Part shown: piece after piece, positions 10,001-22,500 of the stretch
How positions within the stretch are numbered: the first letter of the stretch is position 1
How the letters are laid out: every line of letters begins with the position of its first letter
Source: Alloascoidea africana
Taxonomy: Eukaryota; Ascomycota; Alloascoideomycetes; Alloascoideales; Alloascoideaceae
Length of the DNA stretch: 64,000 nucleotides
Assembly: GCA_030581615.1 (NCBI GenBank)
Contig: JAKTTT010000023.1
Span: 186,001-250,000 of the forward strand
Reading direction: 5' to 3'
Made by a program: the position numbers and the translations under genes
The notes under the pieces: model-generated
What the model was told of the DNA's origin: nothing
The model's input: the letters and a program-made list of their open reading frames with translations, nothing else
Database searches by the model: none

Positions 10001-12149
10001 TAAGCTACGATATCTTAAACTGCATGTGCTTTCTACAACACCCCTGTTTGTCGGATAATCATTGCTTGATTTTGCATCATGTTGTAATCTGCGTCTGATA
10101 TGGATGCTGTGATGACGCTTTGAACTACTGATCATTGTCCTATGTTCAGTAATCGGTTTAACAGAGCTTGTTGATTATTACCGGAAAATCATTTATTTCC
10201 TTTTATAGAACCCTCGAATTCAACCAAAACTATAAATTGTGATAACGTATCAGAATTAATGCTCGCCCATAATAATTCAATTCACTATGGATTAAAAACA
10301 AGCAGCTACGATAATGTGCATGGAACGAGAAACCTTTGAAATTGTTTTCATTCTGATGAGACTCTAGAGAGCCGATATTTCGAACAAACCAGCCAGTTTG
10401 TTGGAACGCACTCCTTACTGCCAACACTATCTCCTAAAAATTTCATTTTCATTGGTTTCCAGAGATCCTGTTAACATTATTTGTTTCTCACAGCACGTTT
10501 GATATAATATTCATTTGAATTACTCCTTCAAAGTAGGCGATAAAGTCATTGATGAGCTGATTTCCGAGCTTTTCTGAAATATTCTAAACTCTTGTGTCCA
10601 CATAAACCAATCAGTTAGATAACTGATCAAGAAAGTTATCAATAAACTGATTTTGGGAGATTCAGGTATTATTTTTGTATTTCTTTTTCTGTTCAATTAA
10701 CCCCACTAAAGCGCCTTTTGGATTATCGCGCCTCATGCCTTTAAGTGTGCACCAAAGATCAAAAAAGTGAGCACGGCAAAACTGGTACCCTGACAGCCGG
10801 ATTGTGTTTATTATGATTGGTAGAGTTCATAAATCGTCAATTTCGTTTCTGAAGGAGAAATTCAAGGCACTTCGCATTATGACATTACTTGAAATCAAAA
10901 TTTGATTTGATGATAAATCCTCACAAATGGAAGTGGCGGTTTCTCACAAAATAAAGATAAATAATTTCTATAGTACGCTGATAAATGTAGACTTTTTGTT
11001 TAAATATTGCACAGATGAACAAAAATACAGAAGATATTATGCGAAGTTACTCTAAATGGACCATGCCATTTCCAAGCCATGTCAACAATATCTCGGGAAG
11101 ATAATGCGATTTTGAATGAGTGTAATGTTTCAGACAAGACTTCCATGAGCGTTATACTAGCAGAGATCAATTCCAATAATTCCAATATCTACCTGAACTT
11201 CAAATTCCGATAAATATTCCCAAATGCAAGCTGTTTTCAGAATTGCATCAATTTGCAGAATAGTGATAGTTCCTAAAAACATCCCTGAAAACTGGGTACA
11301 TTTTTAATGTTTGACAAGATTACTTCTATTCAATGTAATGTACGTTATTGCTTATCATGCATTTTTCCCCTTATCGTAAATGTGCTATGCCCAAACTGTC
11401 CAAGCCATTGTTTTCTTCTTGCAATCAAAACTGCTACTTGTATAGTCTACCCTTAGTTGATTACCCTTAAACCTCAGATCAACTTTCGTTTCCCCAATCG
11501 CATATAATCTCATGCCTGGTCACACATTTGTATTCATGAACATACATTTTTAATGAGAATTGTGACCTTACTAAATTAACTTGTGTAAACAGATACCCTG
11601 TGTATAAAACTTACCCCTTTATCAGCTCTACAGTGTCCTTATCAAAATTCTCCACGTATAGCAATGAGATATGGGACTCCTTGTAACTAAAGTGTCATGA
11701 CGTAGAGATAATCGCGAAGATCAAAGTGTATCTTCTTGATAGCGCTCCTATATGTGTAGCTATTCTCCACTAGCTTTTGCTACATAAACTTTAAAAAGAA
11801 TGACCACCTTCTCCGTATTTGGTTTAACACGATATGAAATTTGCATAGAAGATAGAACCTTTATATTAAAACTACCAAAATGTTGGTGGGGATTGAAAGA
11901 TATGTACAGACCTGGAATCAGGGACGTGTCTAATTTATATCTATGTAAATTATTCCGTATCATGTACCGTTCCTTCAAAAGTACATAAATGATAGAAAAA
12001 AGAAAATAAGATTGAAATGAACGATGCAAGCCAGGATTTGTTTTTGTTGAAAAAAAGGCAGAAACATGTGTTGTATATGCTATCAAGGAAAAACAAAGGG
12101 CTACTGTGTATCTGGTTTTAAAAATAGATAGATAGGGTATGATATTCTC

Positions 12150-13910
12150 TTACAAATCGCAGCAATATTTGGAGGAACGTCTAATTCTCTTCCCGTACTT
12201 ATAGAATAGGAATGGAACTGGAGACATCGCCAAAGCCAAAAGTCCTAAGAGAAGTCCTGCCCAATTGATACCCATTCCGTCAAACATAAAGGTTGCAAAC
12301 AATGGGAAAGCAGCACCCCAACTCGATCGAAGTAGTGTATTTCCGGCGAGGGCTGAGGCAGCAAAGAAGAGATAACAGTCAACCAAATAATTAAGGGAGG
12401 GCAGGAAGACGTTGATTACACCTACTCCTGTGAATAGACCAGATATTATAGGAACAATCCAATGAACTTTATCCGGATAATTGCCTGTCCAGGTGAACCA
12501 TAGCAATCCAATCGGAAAAGAGATACCACCAATCATCATTGGAGGCAGTCTTGCCTCAGGGACAGGTTTCCCGCCGTTCTTGCGAACAGCTTCGTTGTAC
12601 TTTGGTTCCCACCAGAGACAAATAGCAACTCCAATCAGCTGGCCCACACAAAGACCAATATATGGGAGTTCCACATTGCCTCCGGTCCAATGGTATTTTC
12701 TGCTGTAAACGTACGGGTATGCCGTCAAAAAGAGATAGATCAGGCCGTAGACAAATGCGAGGTACACGCTAATAAGGAAAAGAATGGGTTCTGTGAAAAG
12801 CATTCGAGTGGGTCTGGTGAAACTGTTCTGGATAATTTCAGGTATAGTTAAAGTAAAGCTTTCATGTTTTGCGTGAATACCCCAATTCCCGGTTCTTCTC
12901 CGCAACTCTTCGGCTTTGGCTACGAGAATCATAGGGTGATAGGACTCTTCATATAGGAAAATGATCAAGACCAAAACCGCCGCGCCCATAATTCCTGTGA
13001 TGTATTCGGTCCATCTCCATCCGAGGTAGGAAGCAGCGATATAAGCGCCGGCAATTGGAGCCAGATTCGGTCCCACAACCACAGCAGCGGTGAAAAAGCA
13101 AACTGCAACTCCTCTGGTGTAGTTACCAAACATATCGGAAAAGGCAGCTGCTACAACCACCAAGGGTGATGCTCCAAAAAAGCCACCAAAAAACCGGCAA
13201 ATCAGAATGGATTGGATGTCTTTCGAAACGGCTGTTGCAAACTGGAAAATTGTAAAACAGATAGCGCTCACAACCAAGACAATTTTTCTGCCATACAATT
13301 CCGATAAGGGAGCCCAGATACTGGGCCCTGAAGCGAACCCAAGCACGTACAGCGAGACACCTAGTGTTGCTACAACTGGAGCAACATGGTACTGTTCTGC
13401 AACAGCTGGAATTGCAGCGGAGAAAATTGAAGAACCCCAGGCTGCGGTCAGAGTAAGAATCCCCAGAGAAATACAACTGTAGAGCTTCTTTTTGAAAGGC
13501 CAGTTATGAGGGTGTAAAGGGTCGTCTGGGCCATCAAAATCGACGCAGTAGTCATCGTAATCTGGTAGCTTTGGAGGATAGTTCCGTCCACCGCCCATAG
13601 GGGGAAGAGGCTTCTTGGAAGTTGAGCTTCTACTCAAAACAGCGTCCATTCCAGTGACTATTTTTGTTAACCTTTCCTGATCCATCAGCGATTCCGCAGT
13701 ACTTTTCGTTCTTGTGAGATTTAGATCCGCGTTGTTTCGTTCAATGTCATTGGGTTCGTCACCTTCTACACCTTTAAAATTCTGTGGCCTGTTACTTTCT
13801 TCCAAATATGAGTTGGAGCCTTCGTCTAGGGAAGATGTCGACAATTTTGAATTTTGCATTGGAGAAGAACTCCTATCGGAGTCCTCCTTCTCTCTGATTT
13901 CGTTAGACAT
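12150..13910 (-). CDS. DHA1-family MFS drug/polyamine:H+ antiporter (TPO-like), copy 2
   Basis: A 586-residue paralogue of the gene at 4304-6010, with 12 predicted membrane segments. It shares the N-terminal LPPMGGGRNYPPKLP and FDGPDDPLHPHNWP motifs, APLSELYGRK after TM2, GPNLAPIAG in TM5 and GGKPVPEARLPPMM before TM9. It ends in a basic tail (KRIRRSSKYCCDL), like copy 1's RKSSKY tail. The N-terminal cytosolic 120 residues are acidic and Ser-rich and are the least conserved part. PPMGGGR followed by FDGPDDP is typical of the Tpo2/Tpo3 branch as I remember it. The function would be proton-driven export of polyamines or toxic organic compounds at the plasma membrane; the substrate is unknown. 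Start ATG is preceded by AGTAATA, much like copy 1. The TATA lies about 140 bases upstream. Confidence 0.93.
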   Translation of the reverse strand: MSNEIREKEDSDRSSSPMQNSKLSTSSLDEGSNSYLEESNRPQNFKGVEGDEPNDIERNNADLNLTRTKSTAESLMDQERLTKIVTGMDAVLSRSSTSKKPLPPMGGGRNYPPKLPDYDDYCVDFDGPDDPLHPHNWPFKKKLYSCISLGILTLTAAWGSSIFSAAIPAVAEQYHVAPVVATLGVSLYVLGFASGPSIWAPLSELYGRKIVLVVSAICFTIFQFATAVSKDIQSILICRFFGGFFGASPLVVVAAAFSDMFGNYTRGVAVCFFTAAVVVGPNLAPIAGAYIAASYLGWRWTEYITGIMGAAVLVLIIFLYEESYHPMILVAKAEELRRRTGNWGIHAKHESFTLTIPEIIQNSFTRPTRMLFTEPILFLISVYLAFVYGLIYLFLTAYPYVYSRKYHWTGGNVELPYIGLCVGQLIGVAICLWWEPKYNEAVRKNGGKPVPEARLPPMMIGGISFPIGLLWFTWTGNYPDKVHWIVPIISGLFTGVGVINVFLPSLNYLVDCYLFFAASALAGNTLLRSSWGAAFPLFATFMFDGMGINWAGLLLGLLALAMSPVPFLFYKYGKRIRRSSKYCCDL

Positions 13911-16366
13911 TATTACTATTAGTGCTTATTATGTATTAAATCGTATGCAATCGAGATCTGACCTCCCAGTAGATGACGAGGGAGAATTTTTGAGGGCAGA
14001 AGGATAAATGAGAGGGGGGGAAACCGTAGGTTTGTATACAAGACACTTTTATATAAGAATTTCTGCCCAAGGTGTCAGCCGGCAAGGATTCATGCCACTA
14101 CCGATGTAGACAATATCTGCTAATGCAGGCTAACATCCTATTACAAAGCTTGCTTGCCTCCAATAGAAGCTAGCATACTTTAATTAGTTAGCCTGGGCAC
14201 ACTTAAGCTTCAATACCAATCTAGAGCTGTTATTTGCTACTGGGCTGACCATGCCTTTTCTTCTTGTCTTCGCCTAATCAACAAAACGTCCGTGCAAACA
14301 AGGTTGGATCAACGTCTGTCAAGAGCATTACCAAAGGGGGTATGCCCAACATATCTCATACACCACTCAAAAGGAATTTGCAAAGAAAAGCTATTAAAAT
14401 ACCACCAAATTCCACTATTAGAATGATGAACTCTGGCTTTGAGTTTGTTCGAATTCTTGCATCCGGAGCAGCGGTTAGGGTATCCTTGTGTCTGTGAGCC
14501 AAGCAATCAGTGACAATACGTTCGATATCCACGGCTATTCTATTTCGTTTCATGCTCTATACCCATTGTCATATTCACGCTGAAAAGTTTCCAGTGGGAT
14601 CTCGGTGAGCTGCTGGCAGCAGCGAGAAGCGAACAGCATATATGACTAGAGTAGGCATATTGGTGCCTGCTTCTGGCATTGCCGGAACTATCCCAAATCG
14701 GTAATGTCCGCCTCGGATTATTCCTCCTGGTCGTTGATATCGATATTTCGACCGCGCCTGCTCCAAAGGAAAACAATTCGTAGCGAGAATCTTAGTGCAC
14801 TGCCAAGCCGAGTTTGAAGCCAGTAGATATGGAGGTAGGATACAAGGTAAGCCGATGAGGACAAGACTCAACTGCCACATGGACAAGCAATTCGTGCTTC
14901 TTCTTCCCCTCCAAGAATCCACTATTTCTATGCTGATTTAGTTCCCTCGCTGCTTAGGGACAAACGCCAGCTCGCTCACGATGCTTGGGTTCCTCGGCGC
15001 TGTGGCTCAGCCGTGACATCCGCTAATGCGCGTTGTTTTTCCCTGCATCTGCCTCGAAAAAGGTGATGATAAATAGAGTGGCATGGAGAATATTTTAAGG
15101 TTGAGACTGCCGTGCTTGTCTCTGATACCAAGCATGGATCCATCTTGGAGCAAAGCTTGGCAGCTCCTCCCAGTTGCGATGATGGACTTTGATGACCTTT
15201 TTATTTTGATGGTTGATTATGGGAATATAAAATTCATGTTGAAAAGCCGGAAAAAATTAAAATTAATTAAACGTTTCCAATAGGAGAAGGAAATAGTCTT
15301 CAGTGCGCTATGTTAGCCTGGGAAACGACGCTCCTAGCGCGGGTTCTCAAGCAGGCTACTTCCTGTGTATTCCACAGCGTTTTTGCTTTAGTTTAGAAGA
15401 GAGATTCGATATTAACGCGTTTTATCGAAGTTTTTCAATCTACTTCACTGGGGTGTCTTGTTGCTATTATGACTTGGCATATCAGGGTTGCAAGAGGTTG
15501 GTTGTCATTTTGACTCGTATTTGTTTTTCGTAAAAACCGCCAATAGCTTAGTTATTTTGGTTCGAACTAGAGCATGTACTTGATTGAGCCAAAAAGGGAG
15601 AATGCTGGGTCCAATCATGGAACCCATATGAATAACCGTCCAGTTTTCTACACTCTAACTGAAGAATGGAACCGTATACAAAAAAAAATCGCCTTTAGTT
15701 AAGACACGCCGACAGTTTTAGATTTATGAATTCATAACATTTAAAGTCTATTGTATGAATATCCCAGGAAAATAATGCAACCTGTTTGTGAAAAAACTAA
15801 GCCATAGCCACTATTGGGACAAGGAAATCGGAAACGGCGGAATAGTCCTCATATTGATGGCATAGCAATGCCACATTTGTAGGTTATAGATGCTCGCAAA
15901 ACGATTCACAATACCAAGAAGAAAAAGATAATTACTAGTCTTTTGCAATACGGATCAACTCAAACGGAATCTCTGAGTTTTTTTTTTTTTCTTTTTTTTT
16001 TTGAATTCTTGCCTACAGATTTGTCGATTCAAAGGACTCAGACGCAGAGAGGAAATCATTTGGAATGCTAGCAGATCAGCATCCCGAACGTCGGATCTAG
16101 AGAGCAGAAATTATTAGAAGCTTTGCTATGTTTTAATCACAAAAAGAGCAATATGAGTGGAGTTTGCCCATGAAGCGTTTTACCCTCGGCCATTCTTTCG
16201 AAAGGTTTCTCAATTCTGTAGCTGGAATTCAAGTCATTAATCGTTTAAGAACTACTAGAAATAGTCATCTATCAAATAAAGGGTCATAAACATAAAAACA
16301 ATTGTAGGATGTGAATCATTGTCTCCTCTGGATGTTATCAAAACTAGAAAAAGGAAAAGGATTGCC
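13911..16366. other. 2.5-kb gene-poor interval upstream of MFS copy 2
   Basis: The first few hundred bases are the promoter of MFS copy 2, with a TATA box and a run of seven G around 14014-14020. The middle (about 14.1-15.1 kb) is more GC-rich than the rest and contains several overlapping short frames, one with a signal-peptide-like start, none recognised. From 15.5 kb it is AT-rich, with a T-tract interrupted by one C at 15978-16002. The end is the 3' flank of the ATO gene. No tRNA or snRNA was recognised. Confidence 0.5.
14046..14055 (-). promoter_or_regulatory. TATA box of MFS copy 2
   Basis: TATATAAAAG on the minus strand about 140 bases before the ATG at 13910, a normal yeast spacing. 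A G-run near 14014-14020 lies between the TATA and the ATG. Confidence 0.5.
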
Positions 16367-17188
16367 TCATTTTCTGGACTTGAAACCAAGTAGTGTTCGG
16401 TCGTTGGAGGGCATCGAAAGAGGGTTTACAACAAAGTAAGTGTTCTCAGAGTTTCCAATTCCAGCATACCCGTTGTAAAATCCCATAAAGCCAGAAATGA
16501 GACCAAAAATTGCCGAAGCCTTCACTGTTCCAGTGCTTCCAGTAAAAACGCCAATTGTCAAAAGCAGAAACAACATAAAGATTGAAACGAAAAACAGGAA
16601 AAACTCCCAGGTAGATTTCAGCGTGGGAAGAGCAATTAAAAAGATAAAGAATGTCCAGGCCAGAAGATAGAAACCAAAAGCATTATTATACTCGTCATCT
16701 GATTTATAAGCATCCCGAATTTCAAAACTGGGAGTTAAAATCGCGGCGTAGGAAAGCCAAAAGCCACTAAGAGTTGAAAGAACGGTTCCTCCATAGGTGT
16801 TATTCGATGCAAATGCCCACATCCCACTTGCAAACATTCCAATTCCCGAAGAAAAGAATCCAAGTCCTGCCATAATATTTGGAGTAGTGACTGATCTTGC
16901 TTCAACGTTGATGAAGCAAAGAACAATCACGGAAATGCTGTAGCAAATAAGGCCATATGGAACAGTGTCTCCAAATTGGCGTTTTGAAGAATTAGCATCT
17001 AACGCTTGCAGAATCTCCTCTTTTCTGAATGTTTGGTTTCCAAAATGAATGTACTCATTTTGAGCTCCTGTGACCTTGATATGGGCCAATGAGTTGGGTG
17101 CCTGTTCTGATTCTTCAAAGGCTTTGGCTTTGGGATCAGAGCCAGAACTGCTCTGTTGGCGCTCCAAATCGACAAAGGCGTTTGACAT
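16367..17188 (-). CDS. ATO/GPR1/FUN34 (AceTr) family membrane protein, acetate/ammonia transport
   Basis: A 273-residue, six-transmembrane protein of the Ato1-3/Ady2/Gpr1 family, whose members move acetate or ammonium at the plasma membrane. Visible family landmarks are NTYGGT followed by GFWLSYAAI, NAFGFYLLAW, the LKSTWEFF stretch, GFYNGYAGI near the last membrane segment, and NPLSMPSND before the C-terminus. The N-terminal 70 residues are cytosolic and Ser/Gln-rich, with the usual FGNQTFRKEE segment. The family signature NPAPLGL at the start of TM1 is changed here to DTVPYGL (residues 74-80), keeping only P, G and L, so selectivity may differ from Ato2-type acetate carriers. A TATAAATA box lies about 100 bases upstream, as expected for an inducible gene. 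Confidence 0.9.
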   Translation of the reverse strand: MSNAFVDLERQQSSSGSDPKAKAFEESEQAPNSLAHIKVTGAQNEYIHFGNQTFRKEEILQALDANSSKRQFGDTVPYGLICYSISVIVLCFINVEARSVTTPNIMAGLGFFSSGIGMFASGMWAFASNNTYGGTVLSTLSGFWLSYAAILTPSFEIRDAYKSDDEYNNAFGFYLLAWTFFIFLIALPTLKSTWEFFLFFVSIFMLFLLLTIGVFTGSTGTVKASAIFGLISGFMGFYNGYAGIGNSENTYFVVNPLSMPSNDRTLLGFKSRK

Positions 17189-19567
17189 TATATTAGTATT
17201 AGGGAATAACAGATATTTGTAAGGGGTCTTTTTCCGGAAACTATCTTGGGTTTCTAATATCTTTCTTCACTGGTGGAGACCGATCTATTTATACTTCAAT
17301 AGCATTGACAAGTCAATGTTAGATTGAATAAGGAGGTTCCTTTCAAGAAAATGACCTTCAGCTCTTAGGAACAATCCCCAGAACAGGTGCTTAATTGCAT
17401 GATCTATATTGTCAATTGATTATTTGACTTGACAATTCTATTCCGTCTTCCTTTCGGTGTACTGGAAGGGCCAACTTTTGTTTCCGATGACTTCCTCGGG
17501 TAAATTTTAAGCTACATCACAATGTGAATGGTGTTAATACTACAAACGTTTTCACTTGAGCTTCAATGTTTTAAAGTTGAATATTGTTAGAATCAATTGT
17601 TTTCGTACGATGGAACTAGTTCCCCAAACAAAAAGCTGCTCAATTATTGGACTTAAAATGGAGCCACTTCTTGATGCTGATGCTATCAGCTCTCAGAGAA
17701 TGGAAGTGAGCACCTGTGCCCTGATAATTGAATGGTCTGATAGTCGACCACATGTAACGGTCATCATATTTGAATAGTAATGGGGATCTGGTTATGACCG
17801 ATGTGAATGCTTTTTATTTACTGGCGGTTAGGAGAACGATGGTCATCGCAACAGTACACAATAAAATCAGACATTCATGTTTTTTTCAAATTAATCATAG
17901 CGCCATTATCCAGTTTTCCTCTGGTGATGCGCTATGCTGACAATGTGAACTATTCACAAGCCAATTCAATTCAACCGCTGTTATTGTGGAGGTTATGAGA
18001 GAAAAAAGTCGGCAAGATTAATGATCCTCTAATCCCAACTTCTAGGCTTCTTAGGCTAAGTCATTCGTATATTTTGTTTTTCATCAAGTGAGACACTTTC
18101 AATGGCTTTATCTTCTGGCATGTGTGTTACACAGCAAATTTCATTTCCTAAGCCGCCTTCATGTTCCACGTTGTCATTGAAAGGTACCAACTCCTTAGTT
18201 CCCGAAATGGTGGGATTCGCATGACCCAACAGAAGCTCAAGCAGAATAGCTGAATAAATAGGCTAGTTCTATTTTCTTCTCAGGGTTAGTTGAACCACAT
18301 GCTGCCAGTAGTTTCTAACCTCAGGGAAACAACAAGGAGTAACATTAGTGCTGCAATATCAATATACTCAAGCATTTCCTCAAAAAAACTGACTATCCGC
18401 GAAGTGCATAAAGCCACAAATAAGAGCCTTCCAAACTGAATATAATTCACTTTTTTCATATTTTGAGCAACCACCACTTCAAATTTTTATCATACCCGCT
18501 TTGTTGAGTTATGGTTCTTTAAACTCGACGAGTTGTCGTTGTTGTGTGTGGGCAGTGAGAAGGAAAAAATACCTTTTCCGAGCATGTATTCATTCTACGC
18601 TGCACTATTATCCTACATCTCATTCTAGTTAGCGAGATTCTTTGTTCTTTGTAAACATGAAGTTGATGTGGGCTCATACTCCAGCAAAAAGGCATAACTG
18701 TTATCTGAAGCGCTTAGATTCAATTCTGTAGAACAGTGTCTCTCCTTCATTTAAAAATAGATCAAGAAAGAGATACTTGACCGCAAAATCGCAATATAAA
18801 GTGATTGTTTTTAATTGAGGAAAATTAGGAAACGGCGTGCCAGTACAAGAGAAAGGGTCTGGAGAAGGAAGAATGAAGAGAAAGTGGCCACCATATTGGG
18901 AAGAACTCTACATTGATTTTCAGCTATTCGCAAATGGCGACCCCAAGAAAGCTGTTATTGTCTTATGGTATACAAACCATTGAGTACGATAGTGTGTAAC
19001 TTTTTACATTGTATATTTCAACTCCTGAAAATGAACAAACTCTCGGAAAAATATTGTTCCTTCCATCCCACAACTGAATTTACTGAAGGGTAGCGTTCAG
19101 TAAAGTAGAAAGTAAAGATGGATTAACTTGAAGTAGCAGTTGACCAAAACAACATCATCAAGCACATTGATCCAATTAACGAACAGCATATCTACGCAAT
19201 TGAGCTTTGAGTTTTCGGCATTTCATGTCTTTGGAATTGACCCCCTTCTATACTGACTATTCATAGTCTTCTTGCTCTTACAAAGAACTAGAAAAGCCTC
19301 GTGCTAAATTTCTCAGAATGCATAGTCATTGACAGAACTTAAGGCAAATACGAGGTTTTTGGAAGAGGTAATGGCTAGCACTAGCATTCCTCTACAAATT
19401 TACAAAACGAATTGAAGATAACCTGAATTTAAATCAAAACACCTCTAATCCCCCATGCTATACTCATAAGATAATCCAGCCCTTTGAACAGCTCCAGCAG
19501 GTCTGGATGTCTACTATGTTCTTTTGCTTCCTTTAATGCGGAAAGCTTTTACAAAGAAGTTTTGTGA
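17189..19567. other. 2.4-kb gene-poor interval upstream of ATO
   Basis: The proximal 300 bases are the ATO promoter with a TATA box. The rest is AT-rich, with only short frames lacking ATG starts or family motifs. The distal part is the 3' flank of VRL1. Nothing else recognised. Confidence 0.5.
17286..17293 (-). promoter_or_regulatory. TATA box of the ATO gene
   Basis: TATAAATA on the minus strand about 100 bases before the ATG at 17188. Confidence 0.5.
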
Positions 19568-22500
19568 TCACCTGGGTCCTTCATCTTCGCTTTGATATCC
19601 TTCTGAGTCGTCATCATCATAATCGAGCATGTCGCCATTATCAGAAACCTCGGAATGAGTTGTAACCACATCGACTTCCTCATTTTCATCACCGTCATCC
19701 GTATTGTCATTTTCATCGCTTTTAGTTGTACCAGAGCCAAGGCAGTTCTGATGAGTACTTTTAACGGCTTCCAAATGTTCCTTCAAGGTATTCATTCGAT
19801 ATTTCATCAACTTTATCTCCTCCTTTACACCTGAGCCAATCATCTTGCGCAGTAGCAATTCCTTTACCTTATAGTAATCTCCCACCTCCACCGCAAGCGT
19901 TTCGTGCATCTCCCGCAATGTCGAAGCCAAGTCCCATTTTTCTTTAACAATGGTGGTTAATTCTGACTTCAACTTTTGTGCTTTGTTTTGCCTTCTAGAA
20001 TCAACAAACGATGAAAAGAAGCCATTGGAAGAGCTTGCCTTTTTGGAAGAAGCTGATGCTAATGATGATGCTGATGGTTTCTTTTGAACAGTGGACCTCA
20101 TATTGCCACTACCTGCAAGGTGGTTTCGAGATGATGAGCTTTCAGCGCCATTGAGTAGTCCATCGCTGTTATCTACTGTTTCAGACTGCTCATTATCAGA
20201 ACCTTCTAGAGAGTGGCTTGTGGCAGTTGGGCTATTTCCACCCCTTTTTTCTATTTTGTTCAACTGAGTCTCTATAGTCAGCTGTCTTGTCCACAGATCC
20301 CAGAACTGTGGTATGTATTCTTCCAGAGGGATCAAGAGTTTTTTATTAACATTAAAAGTAATGTTGCTCAGTTGCTTCATGCCATAATAAATTATTGATG
20401 TTGACTCATCTGGCCGTGCATTTTTGGAATAAACAGTATCCAATTCTTCAAATAATGACTGATGTTGCTGATCAAGTAGTAGATAGTCTTTGGAAGAGTT
20501 GATAAAGCCATGCCCACCTATTCCTCTCACAGCTTTTTGAAAAATCCGAAACGTATGGTTATAGTCAAGACGTTTTATGTAAAGCTGGTTTGAATATTGA
20601 GAAACATTTGAGATAGTCTTGTTTATCGCTCCAATTTCTGCTTGGACATGCTGAATAAAGGTTTCCATTTCTCTAACTTCTCTTGGAAACGTCACATTGT
20701 CGGTATTATGTGATATCAGCAACTGTTGTGTATCGTTTGTACCATTTGTCAATAACCTAAAAGATAAGTCCCTGTACTTTTCCTTGTTATTTTCTAGCTT
20801 CCGTTGGCATCTGGTTGCACACAAATTTTTGTCAAGGTCCGGAACAAGAAGAAACTCCCAAACCAGCTCATGCTCTTTAAACTTAGGATGTGAAAGCAGA
20901 GATGTAATGAAGAGATTTAGAAAATACACTATATCATTAAGAATCTTTCTTGAAAACTTGAAAGGTAAACTTTTGTAGTTGTTAAACAGTTGGGAAAGCG
21001 AGTCTGGAGGTTCACCTTTGAACAATTGAAGGTTGGTATCAATTGGATTCAAATTGTCATTCCTAGGAAACAGGGATGGTAGCCAAGAATTCGGGTTCTC
21101 GTACTGTAACCAACGCCAGAGAAAGGTAAATTCAGACACGGTTCGATAGACTGTGAAAATTTGGTAAGACTTTGTACGTCTCTTGCTTTTGCTTGCTTTT
21201 CTAGACGAGTGGTGGTCTGAGATATCTGCTTTATCGTCGGGACTGTCGTGTATGATGACTGTTTTAAGGATAAACTTGGCCTCTCCTTCGATAAAAATAG
21301 TTCGAACAACTCCAGTTATTCTATTATCAAAACAAGGGAACGATTTCATCAGATATTTTTCGTCCAATATCATTCGAACATTCTTGTCTTTTGCCAAATC
21401 TGCTGCTGTTAAGCCTTTGTTATTTACCCGAGCAATGTCAATTCTTTCATCTCGGCATAATTGATGAATTGCCGCAAGTCTTGAATATTTGCTGTACACC
21501 ATTAGTGGAGTCAATCCTTTGTTATTTGTCACATTCACATCAACCGATTCGCTATTCTGTAACAAATTCCGTATTGCTTCTGGCGTTTTCAGTATATGTA
21601 GCAAGGTGTTTCCCTTGTAATCAACATGATCAGATACAATGAACTTGGATCCCCGAGATTCATACCATTTCCGACATTGTGCAAAAGATTCTCTCAGCAG
21701 CTCATCATAATTGGGGTGATCATAAGAACGGCATATCGCAAAAAGAGGTGTTTGTCCAACCAAGTCCTTCTCATTCCAATCTATAAGACCCCCAATTTCT
21801 GATATTAGATCGAGATGATAAAACAAATAATGACCAATGTTTCTTTTGTAACTGTCTCTCATTGCGTAGTACACTCTCTGGTCTTCTACCGTAGAATTGG
21901 CATCTATCCAGGAAAAAAGCACGCCCACCACTCCACGGTTTTCTACTATGCTAGATGATTGTGCTTGGATTGCAGCAGCCAAAAGAGTTAAACCATTCAC
22001 CGTGTCGTTAAGTACAAATTCTTTGGTATAAATGTATGATAACGATAATAGCTTTTCCAGAAAGACTTCGTTTTCATGTTGAACTGCAAGCATAAGAGCT
22101 GATTCACCATTAGGAGTTGTGCTTCTAAAAACCGAGTCGTGGGGCACTGAGGGATCAGCCAGGGTTACGCTGAGCTCTTTCATTTTGAGGTACATAGTTT
22201 CGAACTCATCGGCCGAATCTTCTTTAATTACTTGCCAAAATTTGAGATTTGCCGAGGCATACTGTAGCAAAGTATCGAGATTTGGCTTTTCGTATAAATG
22301 TAAAAGGACACCTTCTAGAGTGGAAAGAATATACCCCAACTGACCACGGTCAACGCTGGTAAAAGAAAAATGTTTGATGTAGAAGAGGTGTAAGTTGATG
22401 AGTTTAACATTAGATCGACACCTAATAACGGAAGAGAGAGTTAGATATGTCATCTAATTGCAACAACAGTTAACAAAACTCACACCACAAAAAGCATTAA

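Larger units (their letters stand above)
6011..12149. other. 6.1-kb gene-poor interval between the two TPO-like genes
   Basis: No convincing gene in 6.1 kb, which is long for a yeast. The first 900 bases are the promoter of MFS copy 1 and are relatively GC-rich, with a Gcn4-type site and a TATA box. Beyond about 7.1 kb it is AT-rich with only short frames, several on the minus strand (around 9.1-9.6, 10.2-10.4 and 11.0-11.2 kb) that match no family known to me. It could be an extended regulatory region, a non-coding transcription unit or the remains of a lost gene. No RNA gene signature was found. Confidence 0.5.

Noticed and set aside
10060-10140. C/D snoRNA-like boxes (GTGATGA and CTGA)
   Set aside because: The boxes are too close together and no flanking terminal stem or plausible guide was seen.
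14011-14020. Haa1 response element at the G-run before MFS copy 2
   Set aside because: The degenerate six-base motif is expected by chance every few hundred bases; kept only as context.
14575-14922. 115-codon minus-strand frame with a signal-like segment
   Set aside because: It starts with GTG, the first ATG leaves 101 residues without family similarity, and overlapping frames on both strands look equally open.
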